DNA from: Diploptera punctata
Taxonomy: Eukaryota; Arthropoda; Insecta; Blattodea; Blaberidae
Assembly (NCBI GenBank): GCA_030220185.1
Contig: JASPKZ010001240.1
Span: forward strand, 310,001 to 374,000
Length of the DNA: 64,000 nt
Direction: 5' to 3'
Below are positions 44,810 through 56,818 of this stretch, piece after piece. The translations under genes and the position numbers were made by a program. Below the pieces are notes generated by a model, which searched no databases, was not told where the DNA came from, and saw only the letters and a list, made by a program, of their open reading frames with translations. The first letter of the stretch is position 1; each line of letters starts with the position of its first letter.

Positions 44810-47800
44810 TAAGAGTGGTAAATGGAATAGTTTGAGAGTCAACTTTTAGCTTATATAATTTACTTAGGTTTTAATACACTAACATGTATAACCATTTTAA
44901 TCCTAAATAATTACTAACAAAAAACTGTCAATCATTACATGCTGAAAGCTATCTTGAAATTTCTCCTACGGATGAACCAAAGCTATATTCAAAAAAATGA
45001 TCTGCTTTTAACTGCAAAGCACAAAAATTCAATGCCAGAATCCAGCAATGACAACCTGCTGTGTGAGCTGATGGACGTCCCTGCATGAGTAAAACAGTTG
45101 AGTATGGTGGGACACAGCACAAGGGCAGGAATCACATTACTGCCCTATAGTTTAAATGCGAGATTTAGTGTTGGATTTTAGTGCCTTGCAGTTAAATGTG
45201 GCAATAATTTTTTGGACACAGCCTTCGTATATCACAATGCTTCTCTGGAAGAAATTTCAAGGAAGGTTTCAGCATGCGTTGGTTGATAGTCAATTGTAAG
45301 GAAAATTTATATTTTAGGCAAAAGCTGCATTCTTGAGCAATCACTGCCTTTGATCACTAATCATAGCACCATACTAAGAAAGAGATATTTCAGATTCCAC
45401 ATTTGAAGTTGGGTACCAGTTACATGACTTCAAGAGAGGTCTTGACAAACTCTGTGTACTCTTCATTCAAAGAGCAAATAAAATGCCATTAGTTGCGCCC
45501 TTGAAGAATAACATAACATAGAATCCAAAATATGAAATGGCACTTGCAAGTGACAATTTGTTCAGTTCCAACATGTCATTGCAAATACTGAAAATTTGAT
45601 TACTGAGTGTTCTGGGGGTCAGATAATTTACTAACTGCTACAAACACCAATTTTGAAAGGTCACAAACAAGTTTTTTCATCTTTGTAAAAGTCTTTTCCA
45701 TTGTAGTTTCCAACTGGTCCACCATTTCAGTTTTTCTGAAAGCTGTCATTTCTTGCAACAAAATTGTGAGTTCTTTTGAAAACACTCCCTTAATTATAAA
45801 GTAAGCATGTTTTCCATAACCTACAGTTTAGAATGAAGAATGTGGGCTGTGAGATAACTGTTACCTTCTAAGAAGATAATCAGATTGACAAATCAGCTGC
45901 AATTATCAGCAACAAACTGAACTTTTGAGATAGCTAAGTAGTAGTGACTGAGTCTTTATAAGAAACTGCTCAGCAAGGTTTTCTTCACAGTTGCTCTATG
46001 AAATCCAATATGTCATTCATTAAGGTATTCATATACAGGGTGTCCACAAAGTTCTGCTACCAAAACAATGCAACGTAACTCGTAAATTATTTGAGATAGA
46101 GACATGTGATTTTTAGTAACATATTCTACATCTCTCAAAGTTGTGTTTACATTTGTTGCAGATTGTGATTTAAACGACAATGACAACACCACAGAAAAAT
46201 ACCCAATGTGTATGGTCGTATGCTGAGTCTGGTAAATCACCAGTACCCCATATCCGGATGTTACGGCGGTTAACATGTCCAGGCACAAAGAAATTCGCTT
46301 CATCAGAGGACATCTCCCTCTGCAGGTAATCATTCTCTTTGCCAATTGCGTTCAGCATGGAATCAGCAAATTCCTCACACCGAGGGAAGTAAGTTGGCAG
46401 CGACACTTGCGTAATTTGCACTTTATATTCCTGAAGATGTAGCCGCTGATGGAGGACTTTATGAATGGTTGATTTTGGTAAATGCAGTTCCTGTGAAGCA
46501 TGACGAACCAATTTTTAAGATCTGAGTTTAAATGCAAGTTGCTCATTGTCGATAGTTTCTTGGCTTACACCTGGCCGTCCTCTCTGTGGCAAGTCTATTA
46601 CACTGCCAGTTGCTAGAAATTTCTGGCTCATCTAAACATGGATGATTTGGATGGAGAATCTCTTCCAAATTGCCGGCATTTCGCTGAACAGTTACTGGTG
46701 ATTTACCAGACTCAGCATACGACCATACACAATGGGCCCTTTCCTGTGGTGTCATCATTGTCGTTTAAATCACAATCTGCAACAAATATAAACAAAATTT
46801 TTGAGAGATGTAAAATACGTTGCAAAAAACCGCATGTCTCTATCTCAAATAGTTTACGAGCTAAGTTACATTGTTTTGGCAGCAGGACTTTGTGGACCTC
46901 CTGTGTATACCTTGCAGCTTCAAACAATATCTTCTAGTTTATATAACATGGGAAAATACATAACTTTTACAAGGTCATTCTCATATTTCTCACAAAGAAA
47001 ATCAAGATACAAGCATTGTATTTTTCTTGTATTGACAAATGCAGCTTTTGTTTTAGAAACAGTTATATTCAATTCATTTAGGCAGCATCACCAAATCTGA
47101 CCCATCAAGTTGATTTTGTGGGCCCAGCATTGAATATGAGTAATGTTGTACCCTACTAGGCCTTTTAGAGTACTGATATTGGCACATGAAGTGCTGAGTC
47201 AGGGATAATCTCTAGGGCATCATTGTCATATCCAACTTCATATTTAAAGTGCCCACAATACTTCAAGTGCATGTTAAACCAGTGGCTTTGTCAAGCATAG
47301 CAATGGCAGTCAAGTAAAGTCCTTGCTAATCTGTAGCCTCCAGAAGATAAAATCGAATATTAAAATACTTATCATATATGATGAAAAGTTTATTATTTTT
47401 TGCTATTTCTTTCATTCCTTCAATTTTTTGTTCCAATAATTGGTATATAATATTGTCAATTTGATCTGCCCTTCATATATTTAGCCAACCACTCTCTCAT
47501 TTTAGGATGTTCTAGCTTTTATACTGAAATTTCTGCACTGAAGAACAGCTCTGTAGTCTCAACAATGAACTCTGTTTTGTCATCTCTTGCTTTTTTAGCC
47601 AGTATGAAGTATGCTTCAACAAATAATTGGCATTTCATTGACTTTTCTAATTTTTACCACATTTATAATTATCACTAGGTATGTGTTTTAGCAGTGTACC
47701 CTGTCTTTCATGTTCCAGTATTTTGTCTAGTACCAAAAATTAGTATTTTTTATCATTTACAAAAAAAACACTGCTGAATTTGTGTGTCCTACTTGTGGCC
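44810..47800 (-). pseudogene. Decayed hAT/BED-type transposase-like gene
   Basis: Read on the minus strand from 47800 down, fragments in order are: KLEHPKMREWLAKYMKG, LLEQKIEGMKEIAKNNKLFI, a YNITHIQCWAHKINLMGQIW block at about 47160-47090, NITVSKTKAAFVNTRKIQCL, and after an inserted transposon LLQEMTAFRKTEMVDQLETT and MKKLVCDLSKLVFVAVSKLS. The order and the H.QCWAHK.NL motif resemble hAT-like proteins carried by many insect repeats. Stops and shifts occur throughout. The part after the insertion is shared with block A (6340-7115), so the gene or element predates the duplication. Confidence 0.5.
46036..46905 (-). mobile_element. 870-bp TIR transposon, internally deleted DDE family
   Basis: Ends are CAGGGTGTCCACAAAG and its imperfect inverse, within long TIRs of about 225 bp, flanked by TA at 46034-46035 and 46906-46907. 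The minus strand codes for MTPQERAHCVWSYAESGKSP (DUF4817-type N-terminus), KFLATGSVIDLPQRGRPGVS, HASQELHLPKSTIHKVLHQR (helix-turn-helix) and SSDEANFFVPGHVNRRNIRI (first catalytic Asp and the NR..IRIWGT block). The rest of the catalytic domain is missing and is replaced by the left TIR. A non-autonomous derivative, inserted in the hAT-like relic. Confidence 0.8.
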
Positions 47801-48116
47801 GACATGCTTTGCATGACAATATAAAAAATGAAAACTTACTTACTTACTCACTGGCACTATCAAACCCGTAGGTTCATGGCCGCACGGACATAAGCTCTCC
47901 ATACATCCCTATCCTGAGCTAATGCTTTCCAATCATTCCCTGTATAATCTACTTCCCTCAAATCATAGTTAATGTTGTTCTCCCACCTCATTCTTGGTCT
48001 ACCAACTGGGCGTTTTCCCTCTGGCTTTCCTACAAGAAGCTTCCATGCACGTCTTTCATTCCCCATACGTGCAACATGTCCTGCCCATCGCAGTCTACGA
48101 GACTTAACTGTTCTTA

Positions 48117-49818
48117 TTATATCTGGCTTCCTATAAAGACCATGTAGTTCATTGTTATGTAGTCTTCTCCATTCACCTGTCTGTTCATCTCTCTTGATCC
48201 AAAAATTTTCCTAAGAACTTTATTCTCAAATACTCGTAATCTCCTTTCCTCCCTTAAAGTAAGAGTCCATGTTTCGCACCCATATAATATAACTGGTAGA
48301 ATAATAGTTTTATATATTTTCAGCTTAACGTTTTTTGAAAGGAGTTGGGACATCAAAAGTCTCTGCAATGCATAATAGCATGCATTTCCAGAATTGAGTC
48401 TATGCTTCATTTCTTTGTGCGTCTCATTCCTATTTGTGATTATTGTTCCTAGGTATTTGAATTCAGCCACTTCCTCAAAATTTCCCTCATTTGTCATTAG
48501 CCGTCCATCTCCATTATATACTGAATTTCTACCTGTGACCACATATTTAGTCTTACTGATATTTACTTCCAGTCCTAATTTCTTTGTGTTACTCAATAGT
48601 GTGTGCGTGTTGGCCTTTAGTATCTCCTCGCTATCGGCCAATAGTACTACATCATCAGCATAAACTAACAGCTTATTAATACCATTCAGTTGTAAGCCTT
48701 CCTCATTCTCTAAAGATTTAATGGCATGCTCTAGTACAAAATTAAATAGTAGAGGAGATAGTGCATCTCCTTGCTTCAACCCATTCTGGATTTCAAAAGT
48801 GTCTGAAAACTGTTTGCCTACACGCATCCTACTATTTGAGCCATTTAGACACATTCGTATAAGTCTAACTAACTTTTTAGGAATTCCGAACTCCAGCAGG
48901 ATACTATATAACTTCTCCCTCTTAATTGAATCATATGCTTTTTGAAGTCTACATATAGTTGATGTACAGTGCCATTATATTCCCATTTCTTTTCTAAATC
49001 TGTCTTATACTAAAAATCTGATCTGTTGTAGACCTGTTTCTTCTAAATGCACATTGATGATCTCCTAGAATGTCATCAATGTAGGGAGTAAGTCTGCTTA
49101 CTAATATATTTGTAAGAATTTTGTAATAAGTTGAAAGTAATGAGATGCCCCTGTAGTTGTTGCAATCAGTTTTATCTCCTTTCTTATAAATTGGTACGAT
49201 AATTGATTCCTTCCATTCATCTGGAAGAGCTTCTTTTTCCCAAATCATACTAAGCAACCAGCGTATCTTGTCCATCAATTTCTCTCCCCCTGATTTTATC
49301 AGTTCTGCTGGGATCTCATCTGAACCTGATGCTTTATACATCTTCAATTTTTCAATCGCCATTTCAACCTCTAATGCACTTGGCTCTGCGACTAGCATTT
49401 CTGCTGTCAGTAACTTATCCTCCTCAATGTCCTGTTCTGTATGTACATTTAATAGCTGATTAAAGTAACTTTTCCATCTATTTAATATACTCCTAGAATC
49501 TGCAATCATATCCCCATTTTCATTTCGAATTATGTTTGTTCTAGCCTGAAACCCTTTCTTCTCTATACTAATTCCCTGATATAATTCTCTAATGTTCCTA
49601 TTTTTTGCATTCATTTCAAGATCATTAATCTTCTCTCTCAAATATTCCCTCTTTTTACTCTTTAGTAACTTAGTGGTTTCCCGTCTAATACTACCCAATT
49701 GCTCTAAATTTACCTCATTTGGCTCGTGTAACCATTTAATTTTTGCTAGTTTTCTTTTCTTTACAATGTCGGCACATTCCTCATCAAACCATTTCTTGTT
49801 TGCCTCTTTTTTAAGCAA
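48117..49818 (-). pseudogene. RTE LINE reverse transcriptase, frameshifted
   Basis: Starts in frame at NKKWFDEECADIVKKRKLAK and runs through SGSDEIPAELIKSGGEKLMD, NYRGISLLSTYYKILTNILV, HQCAFRRNRSTTDQIFSIRQ, then after frame loss at about 48990 continues with SDTFEIQNGLKQGDALSPLL, KLLVYADDVVLLADSEEILK (active site) and VAEFKYLGTIITNRNETHKE. The C-terminal part (47860-48066) adds WKLLVGKPEGKRPVGRPRMR. Catalytic Asp residues are retained; inactivity comes from the indels. Confidence 0.8.
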
Positions 49819-49981
49819 CCAATGCTTTCTGATGCTGAAAATTTAATAGTATCTCTTATAGCCTCCCATTCTTTATTTATATCAGGTTCTTCTTCGTTTG
49901 CCACATTGTCATCTGAAGATTCCAGTACTTCAAATCTATTAGCAATTTTGATTTGGTATTCTTGCCGCATTTCATCATTTT

Positions 49982-50782
49982 TCAAGTTTTTAATTCATAT
50001 TTTACAGAATCATCTTTAGCATTCGTTCCTCTCATAAGCGATAGCCGTTGTCTGATTTTCACTCTGACCAGATGATGATCCGAATTGCAGTCTGTCCCTC
50101 TAACTGATCTAACATCAATGATGCTACTGTGCCAGCGTTTATCCACTAATACATGATCTATCTGGTTCCGAGTTTCTCCATCTGGGGACGTCCAGGTGTA
50201 TTTATGAATATCCTTATGCTGAAATGTTGTGCTCTTAACAATCAGATTCTTTGATGTGGCAAATGTGACTAATCTAACCCCGTTGTCGTTACTATCTTCA
50301 TGAAGACTGAATTTGCCTATTGTTGGTTTGAATATATCTTCCTGTCCCACTTTTGCATTAAAATCTCCTAAGACAATTTTCATATGATATCGTGAAAGGC
50401 TATCAAATAAGCATTCTAATTCTTCATAGAACTCATCCTTGATCTTGTCATCTTTATCTTCTGTGGGGGCATGTACATTTACAATTATAAAATCATGTCG
50501 TTTACCCTTTAGAATTATGTATGATATCCTATCATTAACAAACTTAATATCTCGGATAGCAGATAGGATCCTCCTTCTGACTAAAAAACCCGTTCCAAAT
50601 GCAGGTCTTTCTGCACCCCCATAGAATAATGCAAAGGTTCCTGATTCCTGACTACCTTCTCCTGGCCACCTAACTCCCTGTAAAGCGACTATATCCAAGG
50701 GCGATTTATTTAACTCCCGCATTAATATCTCTAGTGCCCCGCTATTGTATAAAGTCCTAACATTCCATGTTCCTAGGAACAT
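49982..50782 (-). CDS. RTE LINE AP-endonuclease domain
   Basis: 266 residues. It has the order of an exonuclease III-like fold: GTWNVRTLYNSGALE at the N-terminus, DIVALQGVRWPGEG (the usual E is replaced by G in QGVRW), VNVHAPTEDKDD, VLGDFNAKVGQEDI, YTWTSPDGETRNQIDHVLV and DCNSDHHLVRVKIR near the C-terminus. Nicking of target DNA for target-primed insertion is the family role. The change in QEVRW to QGVRW hits the expected catalytic Glu. The frame is lost just after YELKT, where one A is missing relative to the other copy. Confidence 0.8.
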   Translation of the reverse strand: MFLGTWNVRTLYNSGALEILMRELNKSPLDIVALQGVRWPGEGSQESGTFALFYGGAERPAFGTGFLVRRRILSAIRDIKFVNDRISYIILKGKRHDFIIVNVHAPTEDKDDKIKDEFYEELECLFDSLSRYHMKIVLGDFNAKVGQEDIFKPTIGKFSLHEDSNDNGVRLVTFATSKNLIVKSTTFQHKDIHKYTWTSPDGETRNQIDHVLVDKRWHSSIIDVRSVRGTDCNSDHHLVRVKIRQRLSLMRGTNAKDDSVKYELKT

Positions 50783-51204
50783 GTCCCTGTGTTTGAGCCT
50801 TTGGCATGGGTTCCCTGAAGTAGTCCCCGCCCGGAGACCGAATGGGGGACTATTTTACCTCCGGAAAATTTTACCCCAGATGAACCCATGTCCGCATTTC
50901 TTGACGGTTGTATTTTTACGGTGAAAGATCGTCACTCTTTCACCCAAGGTACTTTTTTCGTCTGGCTTATCACCTTCGACCAGTCCGGCATGGGTAACCC
51001 TATCGGAATAAAAAAAAAATGAAAAACAAAAGTTAATCAATATTTCTACAAACTTGCCTTCAGTAAAACTCAGACTGACCAAGCTACAAACTTCACATCC
51101 TCTGAATGTGACCTACTTTGAAGATAAATTTGTAGGATAAACTTTAATACAATCTTAGATATTTATTTTATCACTTCTCACAAATTTTATTTCAAGAGAA
51201 AATT

Positions 51205-51285
51205 ATATGCCTAAATTGGGACTTGAACCTGATGTCCCCGGTTCTGTACACTAGCGCTCTTGACCACTAAGCTATCAGAGATTCC
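51205..51285 (-). mobile_element. tRNA-like SINE head, block B only
   Basis: Minus strand: tgatagcttagtggtcaaga (box A-like) and ggttcaagtccca (box B), with atgctcc/tctctgatag flanks like the heads at 2100 and 7139. It sits just before the region matching block A 8380. Confidence 0.5.
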
Positions 51286-52199
51286 AATTCAAACGCACAT
51301 TATTTTTTCTCCTATATTACATGAATTCCCATGTCCCGAGGCTATGAATTTTTCATTCCACACTCGCCTCTATTACATTCTGTTTAATTAACTCTGAGGT
51401 CAGTAATAGATCAGAATTCTTAGATCTGGATGACAAATGTTCACTTTAATGAAAAATGAAACCATAATTTTCTGTGTTCATGTTAAAGAAAGACATCTAG
51501 TTCAAAACATTTTTCCTTAATCTTTTGATTCATGTGACATTAGAAATGGTCTAGCATATTTATATACTTTTCAAATACGTTAGTACTAAAAATATATAAA
51601 CATATTTAAACTAATAGTGTTTAAAAAATATAATACATTAAGAGATGTCTTCAGTGTAAAGAAAATATACCTTAGAATTATAAAATTCAACTTGAACACA
51701 GAATCATGTAATTAATCACTTTAAAAAAATATTTATAAAGCGTAAATTATTAAACGAAAAGTAAAAAACATGAAGTAGATATTGTTAAGATTTTTTGTTA
51801 AAGGAGAAGGAGAGTATTTCTACAACTAAAACAAATATGGGAATTTGCTCAAGTTTGTAAATTAATTTTGTATTCTACATGTATTGGTAAACAGAATTAT
51901 ATTTCTAGAAATCAAACAAGCAAATAATTATTTTGATGGAAGGTTTAAATATTAAAAGGCACAAGAATACCACAAATAATATATGTTGAGCTCATAGTTG
52001 TACTTAGTCTTGCTATAAATACTGATACAAGTTTTTTACTCTAATTGTACAACCTGTTTTGAGGATTATAATGTACCTTTATACTCAATTGCACCATTTT
52101 TCATTGTGAGTTGATCACTGAAAGAGGAAGCAGTTATCTTTAGTTTTCAACAGAGAATGGGAAGAAATTGAAAATTGTACATCTGTGCATTAGTTGGGA

Positions 52200-53095
52200 A
52201 CGATTAGAAGTGAAATTTTCCATATTTGAAAGAAGCTGAAAATCACCAGAACATTTATCTACCCAGCTATCTAAACAATATACTGATACTGGATATGTTC
52301 AACGTCCAAGGCAGCATTATTCTCAATCTGTAAGGAATCCTGCTGTGGAGAAAGTGGCGGGTCATATTCATAGAAATGCTGTCCAGAAACAGTCATGGAT
52401 GCCTCATGTAAAAAAAAGATCAATATCCAATAACCAGGCTACCCACTGAGGACATTTAATTAGGGCTTACCAATAAAATATCAAACATTTCCTAAACCTA
52501 TGGTTGATGAAGCAGAGATAGCTAAGATAATGATTCCTTATACACTAAAAATGGGCACTGAAGAATTCTCTTCATTGATGAGAAAATTTTCACCAATGAG
52601 GAGAATTTTAATTTGCATAATGACAAAAGTGTATGCCTCAAACTCTGAGGGAGCTCATAAAATAACTCTCAATATCCAATAGGTCACTTTTAAGTAATGG
52701 CTTAGAGGGGAGAGATTATTCTGGTATTTCCTAGCTTCATTCTTGTGAGTAAGGGGTTAAAATAAATGCAAACATTTTTGAAATTATAATGTTAGAGCCT
52801 ATAATCTGAAGTATTAATGCTATCTTTTAAGGAATTAATACTGGAGTTTCCAGTAGGATTTTGTTCCAATCCACAAGATAGATTCAACACAAGTGTGACT
52901 TGGTCAGGTATCTGATTTTTATCTCTGTAACTGGGTAGCCTTCTGCCAGCCCAGACATTAACCTTCTGGAGTACAAACTTGGGCCAGTTTTAGGAGTAGG
53001 CATTCACAATCGACAGCTTGAAGCATGCCCTGTGTCACCAGTGGCAAATTTCTCAATTGAGACCATGCATGCTGCAAAAGAATAATGACCTGAAT
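52200..53095 (+). pseudogene. Decayed mariner-type transposase, copy B
   Basis: Landmarks are RNAVQKQ and, clearest, ILFIDEKIFTNEENFNLHND (first catalytic Asp block in an open stretch near 52560), then YWSFQ/EFPVGFCSNPQD and DSLKHALCHQWQISQLRPC. It corresponds to 10060-11115 without the foldback insertion. Decay is heavy in both copies. Confidence 0.65.
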
Positions 53096-53629
53096 AGCTT
53101 GTGTGAAAACTGAGTGTCTAAGTGAAATATATATAACTTTAATATAATACAGTTATATTAAAATATTTCATACCACTTTTTAGTACTTCTTTAAAAACTT
53201 TGTATCAGTATTTAGGCTACACCAGGTGGTATGTACCATTTGGGTTATCCAGAATAGAATTTGAATTAAAATAAATGCTACTGAAGGCACTCATTGTGTT
53301 TTAGGTTTAATCATTTCATAAATATACACTCTCTTCTCATACATATTATGTAATAGGCTACTTGTACTGTTATGTTTACTCATTCTCACTAGTTTGTCTT
53401 GTAGATCAGTGTAACACACCAAATGTTGAATGTCTCTTATGTTAGGGTAGCTAGTGTTAAGATGAACATAGGTATAGTGGAGGGTAGTGGACATGTGGGA
53501 AGAAAGAAGGTTAGACTAATGCTCCAATACAAGTTGGATCATGTGTTTAGTTCTCAAAATTAATACAAGGCATTCAACTTTTGGTAAAACTAATATTAAA
53601 GTACTTATTTGTTACTATTAATTGGTTAA

Positions 53630-55900
53630 TCACTTGTAATGTAATTACATAGTGTTAATGCTGCAGTAATTTTTTATTAATCTGTTTAATCATTTGTAAT
53701 GTAATCACACAGTTAATGCAGCAGTAATTTTTTTATTAATCTGTTTAATCATTTATAATGTAATCACATAGTTTTAATTCAGCAGTAATTTTTTTATTAA
53801 TCTGTTTAATCATTAATCACATAGTGTTAATTCAGCAGTAATTTTTTTATTAATCTGTTTAATCACTTGTAATGTAATTTTTATTAATCTGTTTAATCAT
53901 TTGCAATGTAATCACATAGTTTTAATTCAGCAGTAATTTTTTTATTAATCTGTTTAATCATCAATCACATAGTGTTAATTCAGCAGTAATTTTTTTATTA
54001 ATCTGTTTAATCACTTGTAATGTAATTTTTATTAATCTGTTTAATCATTTGTAATGTAATCACATAGTTTTAATTCAGCAGTAATTTTTTTTTTAATCTG
54101 TTTAATCATTAATCACATAGTGTTAATTCAGCAGTAATTTTTTATTAATCTGTTTAATCACTTGTAATGTAATTTTTATTAATCTGTTTAATCATTTGTA
54201 ATGTAATCACATAGTTTTAATTCAGCAGTAATTTTTTTATTAATCTGTTTAATCATTAATCACATAGTGTTAATTCAGCAGTAATTTTTTTATTAATCTG
54301 TTTAATCACTTGTAATGTAATTTTTATTAATCTGTTTAATCATTTGTAATGTAATCACATAGTTTTAATTCAGTAGTAATTTTTTATTAATCTGTTTAAT
54401 CATTAATCACATAGTGTTAATTCAGCAGTAATTTTTTTATTAATCTGTTTAATCACTTGTAATGTAATTTTTATTAATCTGTTTAATCATTTGTAATGTA
54501 ATCACATAGTTTTAATTCAGCAGTAATTTTTTTATTAATCTGTTTAATCATTAATCACATAGTGTTAATTCAGCAGTAATTTTTTTATTAATCTGTTTAA
54601 TCACTTGTAATGTAATTTTTATTAATCTGTTTAATCATTTGTAATGTAATCACATAGTTTTAATTCAGCAGTAATTTTTTTTATTAATCTGTTTAATCAT
54701 TAATCACATAGTGTTAATTCAGCAGTAATTTTTTTATTAATCTGTTTAATCACTTGTAATGTAATTTTTATTAATCTGTTTAATCATTTGTAATGTAATC
54801 ACATAGTTTTAATTCAGTAGTAATTTTTTTTATTAATCTGTTTAATCATTAATCACATAGTGTTAATTCAGCAGTAATTTTTTATTAATCTGTTTAATCA
54901 CTTGTAATGTAATTTTATTAATCTGTTTAATCATTTGTAATGTAATCACATAGTTTTAATTCAGTAGTAATTTTTTTTTATTAATCTGTTTAATCATTAA
55001 TCACATAGTGTTAATTCAGCAGTAATTTTTTTATTAATCTGTTTAATCACTTGTAATGTAATTTTTATTAATCTGTTTAATCATTTGTAATGTAATCACA
55101 TAGTTTTAATTCAGCAGTAATTTTTTTTATTAATCTGTTTAATCATTAATCACATAGTGTTAATTCAGCAGTAATTTTTTTATTAATCTGTTAATCACTT
55201 GTAATGTAATTTTTATTAATCTGTTTAATCATTTGTAATGTAATCACATAGTTTTAATTCAGCAGTAATTTTTTTTATTAATCTGTTTAATCATTAATCA
55301 CATAGTGTTAATTCAGCAGTAATTTTTTTATTAATCTGTTTAATCACTTGTAATGTAATTTTTATTAATCTGTTTAATCATTTGTAATGTAATCACATAG
55401 TTTTAATTCAGCAGTAATTTTTTTTTATTAATCTGTTTAATCATTAATCACATAGTGTTAATTCAGCAGTAATTTTTTTATTAATCTGTTTAATCACTTG
55501 TAATGTAATTTTTATTAATCTGTTTAATCATTTGTAATGTAATCACATAGTTTTAATTCAGCAGTAATTTTTTTTATTAATCTGTTTAATCATTAATCAC
55601 ATAGTGTTAATTCAGCAGTAATTTTTTTATTAATCTGTTTAATCACTTGTAATGTAATTTTTATTAATCTGTTTAATCATTTGTAATGTAATCACATAGT
55701 TTTAATTCAGCAGTATTTTTTTATTAATCTGTCCAATCACTTGTAATGTAATCACATAGATTTAATGCAGCAGTAATATTTTTATTAATCTGTTTAATCA
55801 CTTGTAATGTAATCACATAGTGTTAATTCAGCAGTAATTTTTTTTATTAATCTGTTTAATCAGTAGTTTGTAATCACATAGTGTTAATGCTACAGTAATT
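53630..55900. repeat. AT-rich satellite with a 148-bp higher-order unit
   Basis: The anchor taatctgtttaatca recurs at spacings of about 53, 36 and 59 bp, and the set of three repeats every 147-150 bp. The marker cacatagtttt lies at 53765, 53913, 54061, 54208, 54356, 54503, 54651, 54800, 54947, 55097, 55245, 55393, 55543 and 55693, giving 13 full units. Length differences come mostly from the T-run. Edges (before 53765 and after 55700) have simpler, more diverged single units. Block A has only the five-unit precursor. Confidence 0.95.
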
Positions 55901-56776
55901 TTTTATTAATAATAATTACATTATTATTGATACTAATAACACATTTTCTAGATATATTTATTCTCATTTTTATAGTGCTAAATGGGGATCATAATCCTAA
56001 ATGTTATTTACTAGGCCTACCTGTAATTCAGAACTATATTGCTGCTTATTATTGCATGAAAGATATATATACTGTCAAGCTTATCACTGCAGAGGATTCA
56101 GATGGAATTCCTTTAAATAAAACTACAGATGTTTACACAAAAATTTCCAAATTCCTTTTATTTACTTCATTACAATTCACTGTATTTTCACAAATAATTT
56201 GCTGCTAATAAAGACTGTGACCCCTAGACTGGCCAAATGGTCATCTACCTCTGTGATTAACATATGTGGATGTGAGGCCAGCAGTTGCTAATAGGCCTTC
56301 TAGGCATGTCATACCATGGAGTTTTTTAAAGACTCTTGGTTCACATTTATTTATTGCCCTGTTCTTTCTACTCATTGTCGGTTTCACTTTGATAATTTTC
56401 TTGTCGCTTGAGACAGCTTCAATGGTCCATTATTCGGACACATCTGCAATTGGCTGGTTCTATCCTCACATCCTCGTATGTATGCATTGGTCAGAACCAT
56501 CTGGAAGCCAGTCTAGACATTTCTAGAGCCGAAGTCTCGAGAACCAAACCTTCTGGAATGGAGGGATAGACTCATGTAGAAAGTTCTCTGTGGGCTTTCA
56601 AATTCGTGATTCAACAGCTCATAAATACTTATCTACCAGACATGGCAAGACCTGTCTTTCGCCACTGCCTACAAAATTCAAAAGCCTGTCCAACAGTATG
56701 TTATAATGCTGAATAATTTTATTATTACTATTTTCAGTCAGTTTTTCATCTTACCTCAATATTAATGTTGATTTGT

Positions 56777-56818
56777 TCTTGAACATGTTTCGATTAAATC
56801 ATAATCATCTTCAGCATC
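56777..56818 (-). ncRNA. Hammerhead-like motif with complete core (56.8 kb)
   Basis: Minus strand: CTGAAGA, T, stem II GATTA/TAATC with a 5-nt loop, GAA, palindromic stem III ACATGT, T, then CA pairing with TG just upstream of the core. The core is intact; stem I is short. Confidence 0.5.

Larger units (their letters stand above)
47835..51013 (-). mobile_element. RTE-type LINE, near full length
   Basis: About 3.2 kb, the usual size of RTE-clade elements. The 3' end carries a (GTAA)n tail at 47835-47850. The 5' UTR at 50790-51010 is GC-richer. A possible target duplication of aaaaaatgaaaa lies at 47823-47834 and 51014-51025. It encodes an AP-type endonuclease and a reverse transcriptase with no RNase H. 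The coding frame is broken by about four 1-nt losses in A/T runs. It belongs to the same family as 29813-32289. Confidence 0.85.

Noticed and set aside
53630..55900. CRISPR-like regular repeats
   Set aside because: There are no unique spacers; the whole period repeats and the context is an insect genome. It is a satellite.
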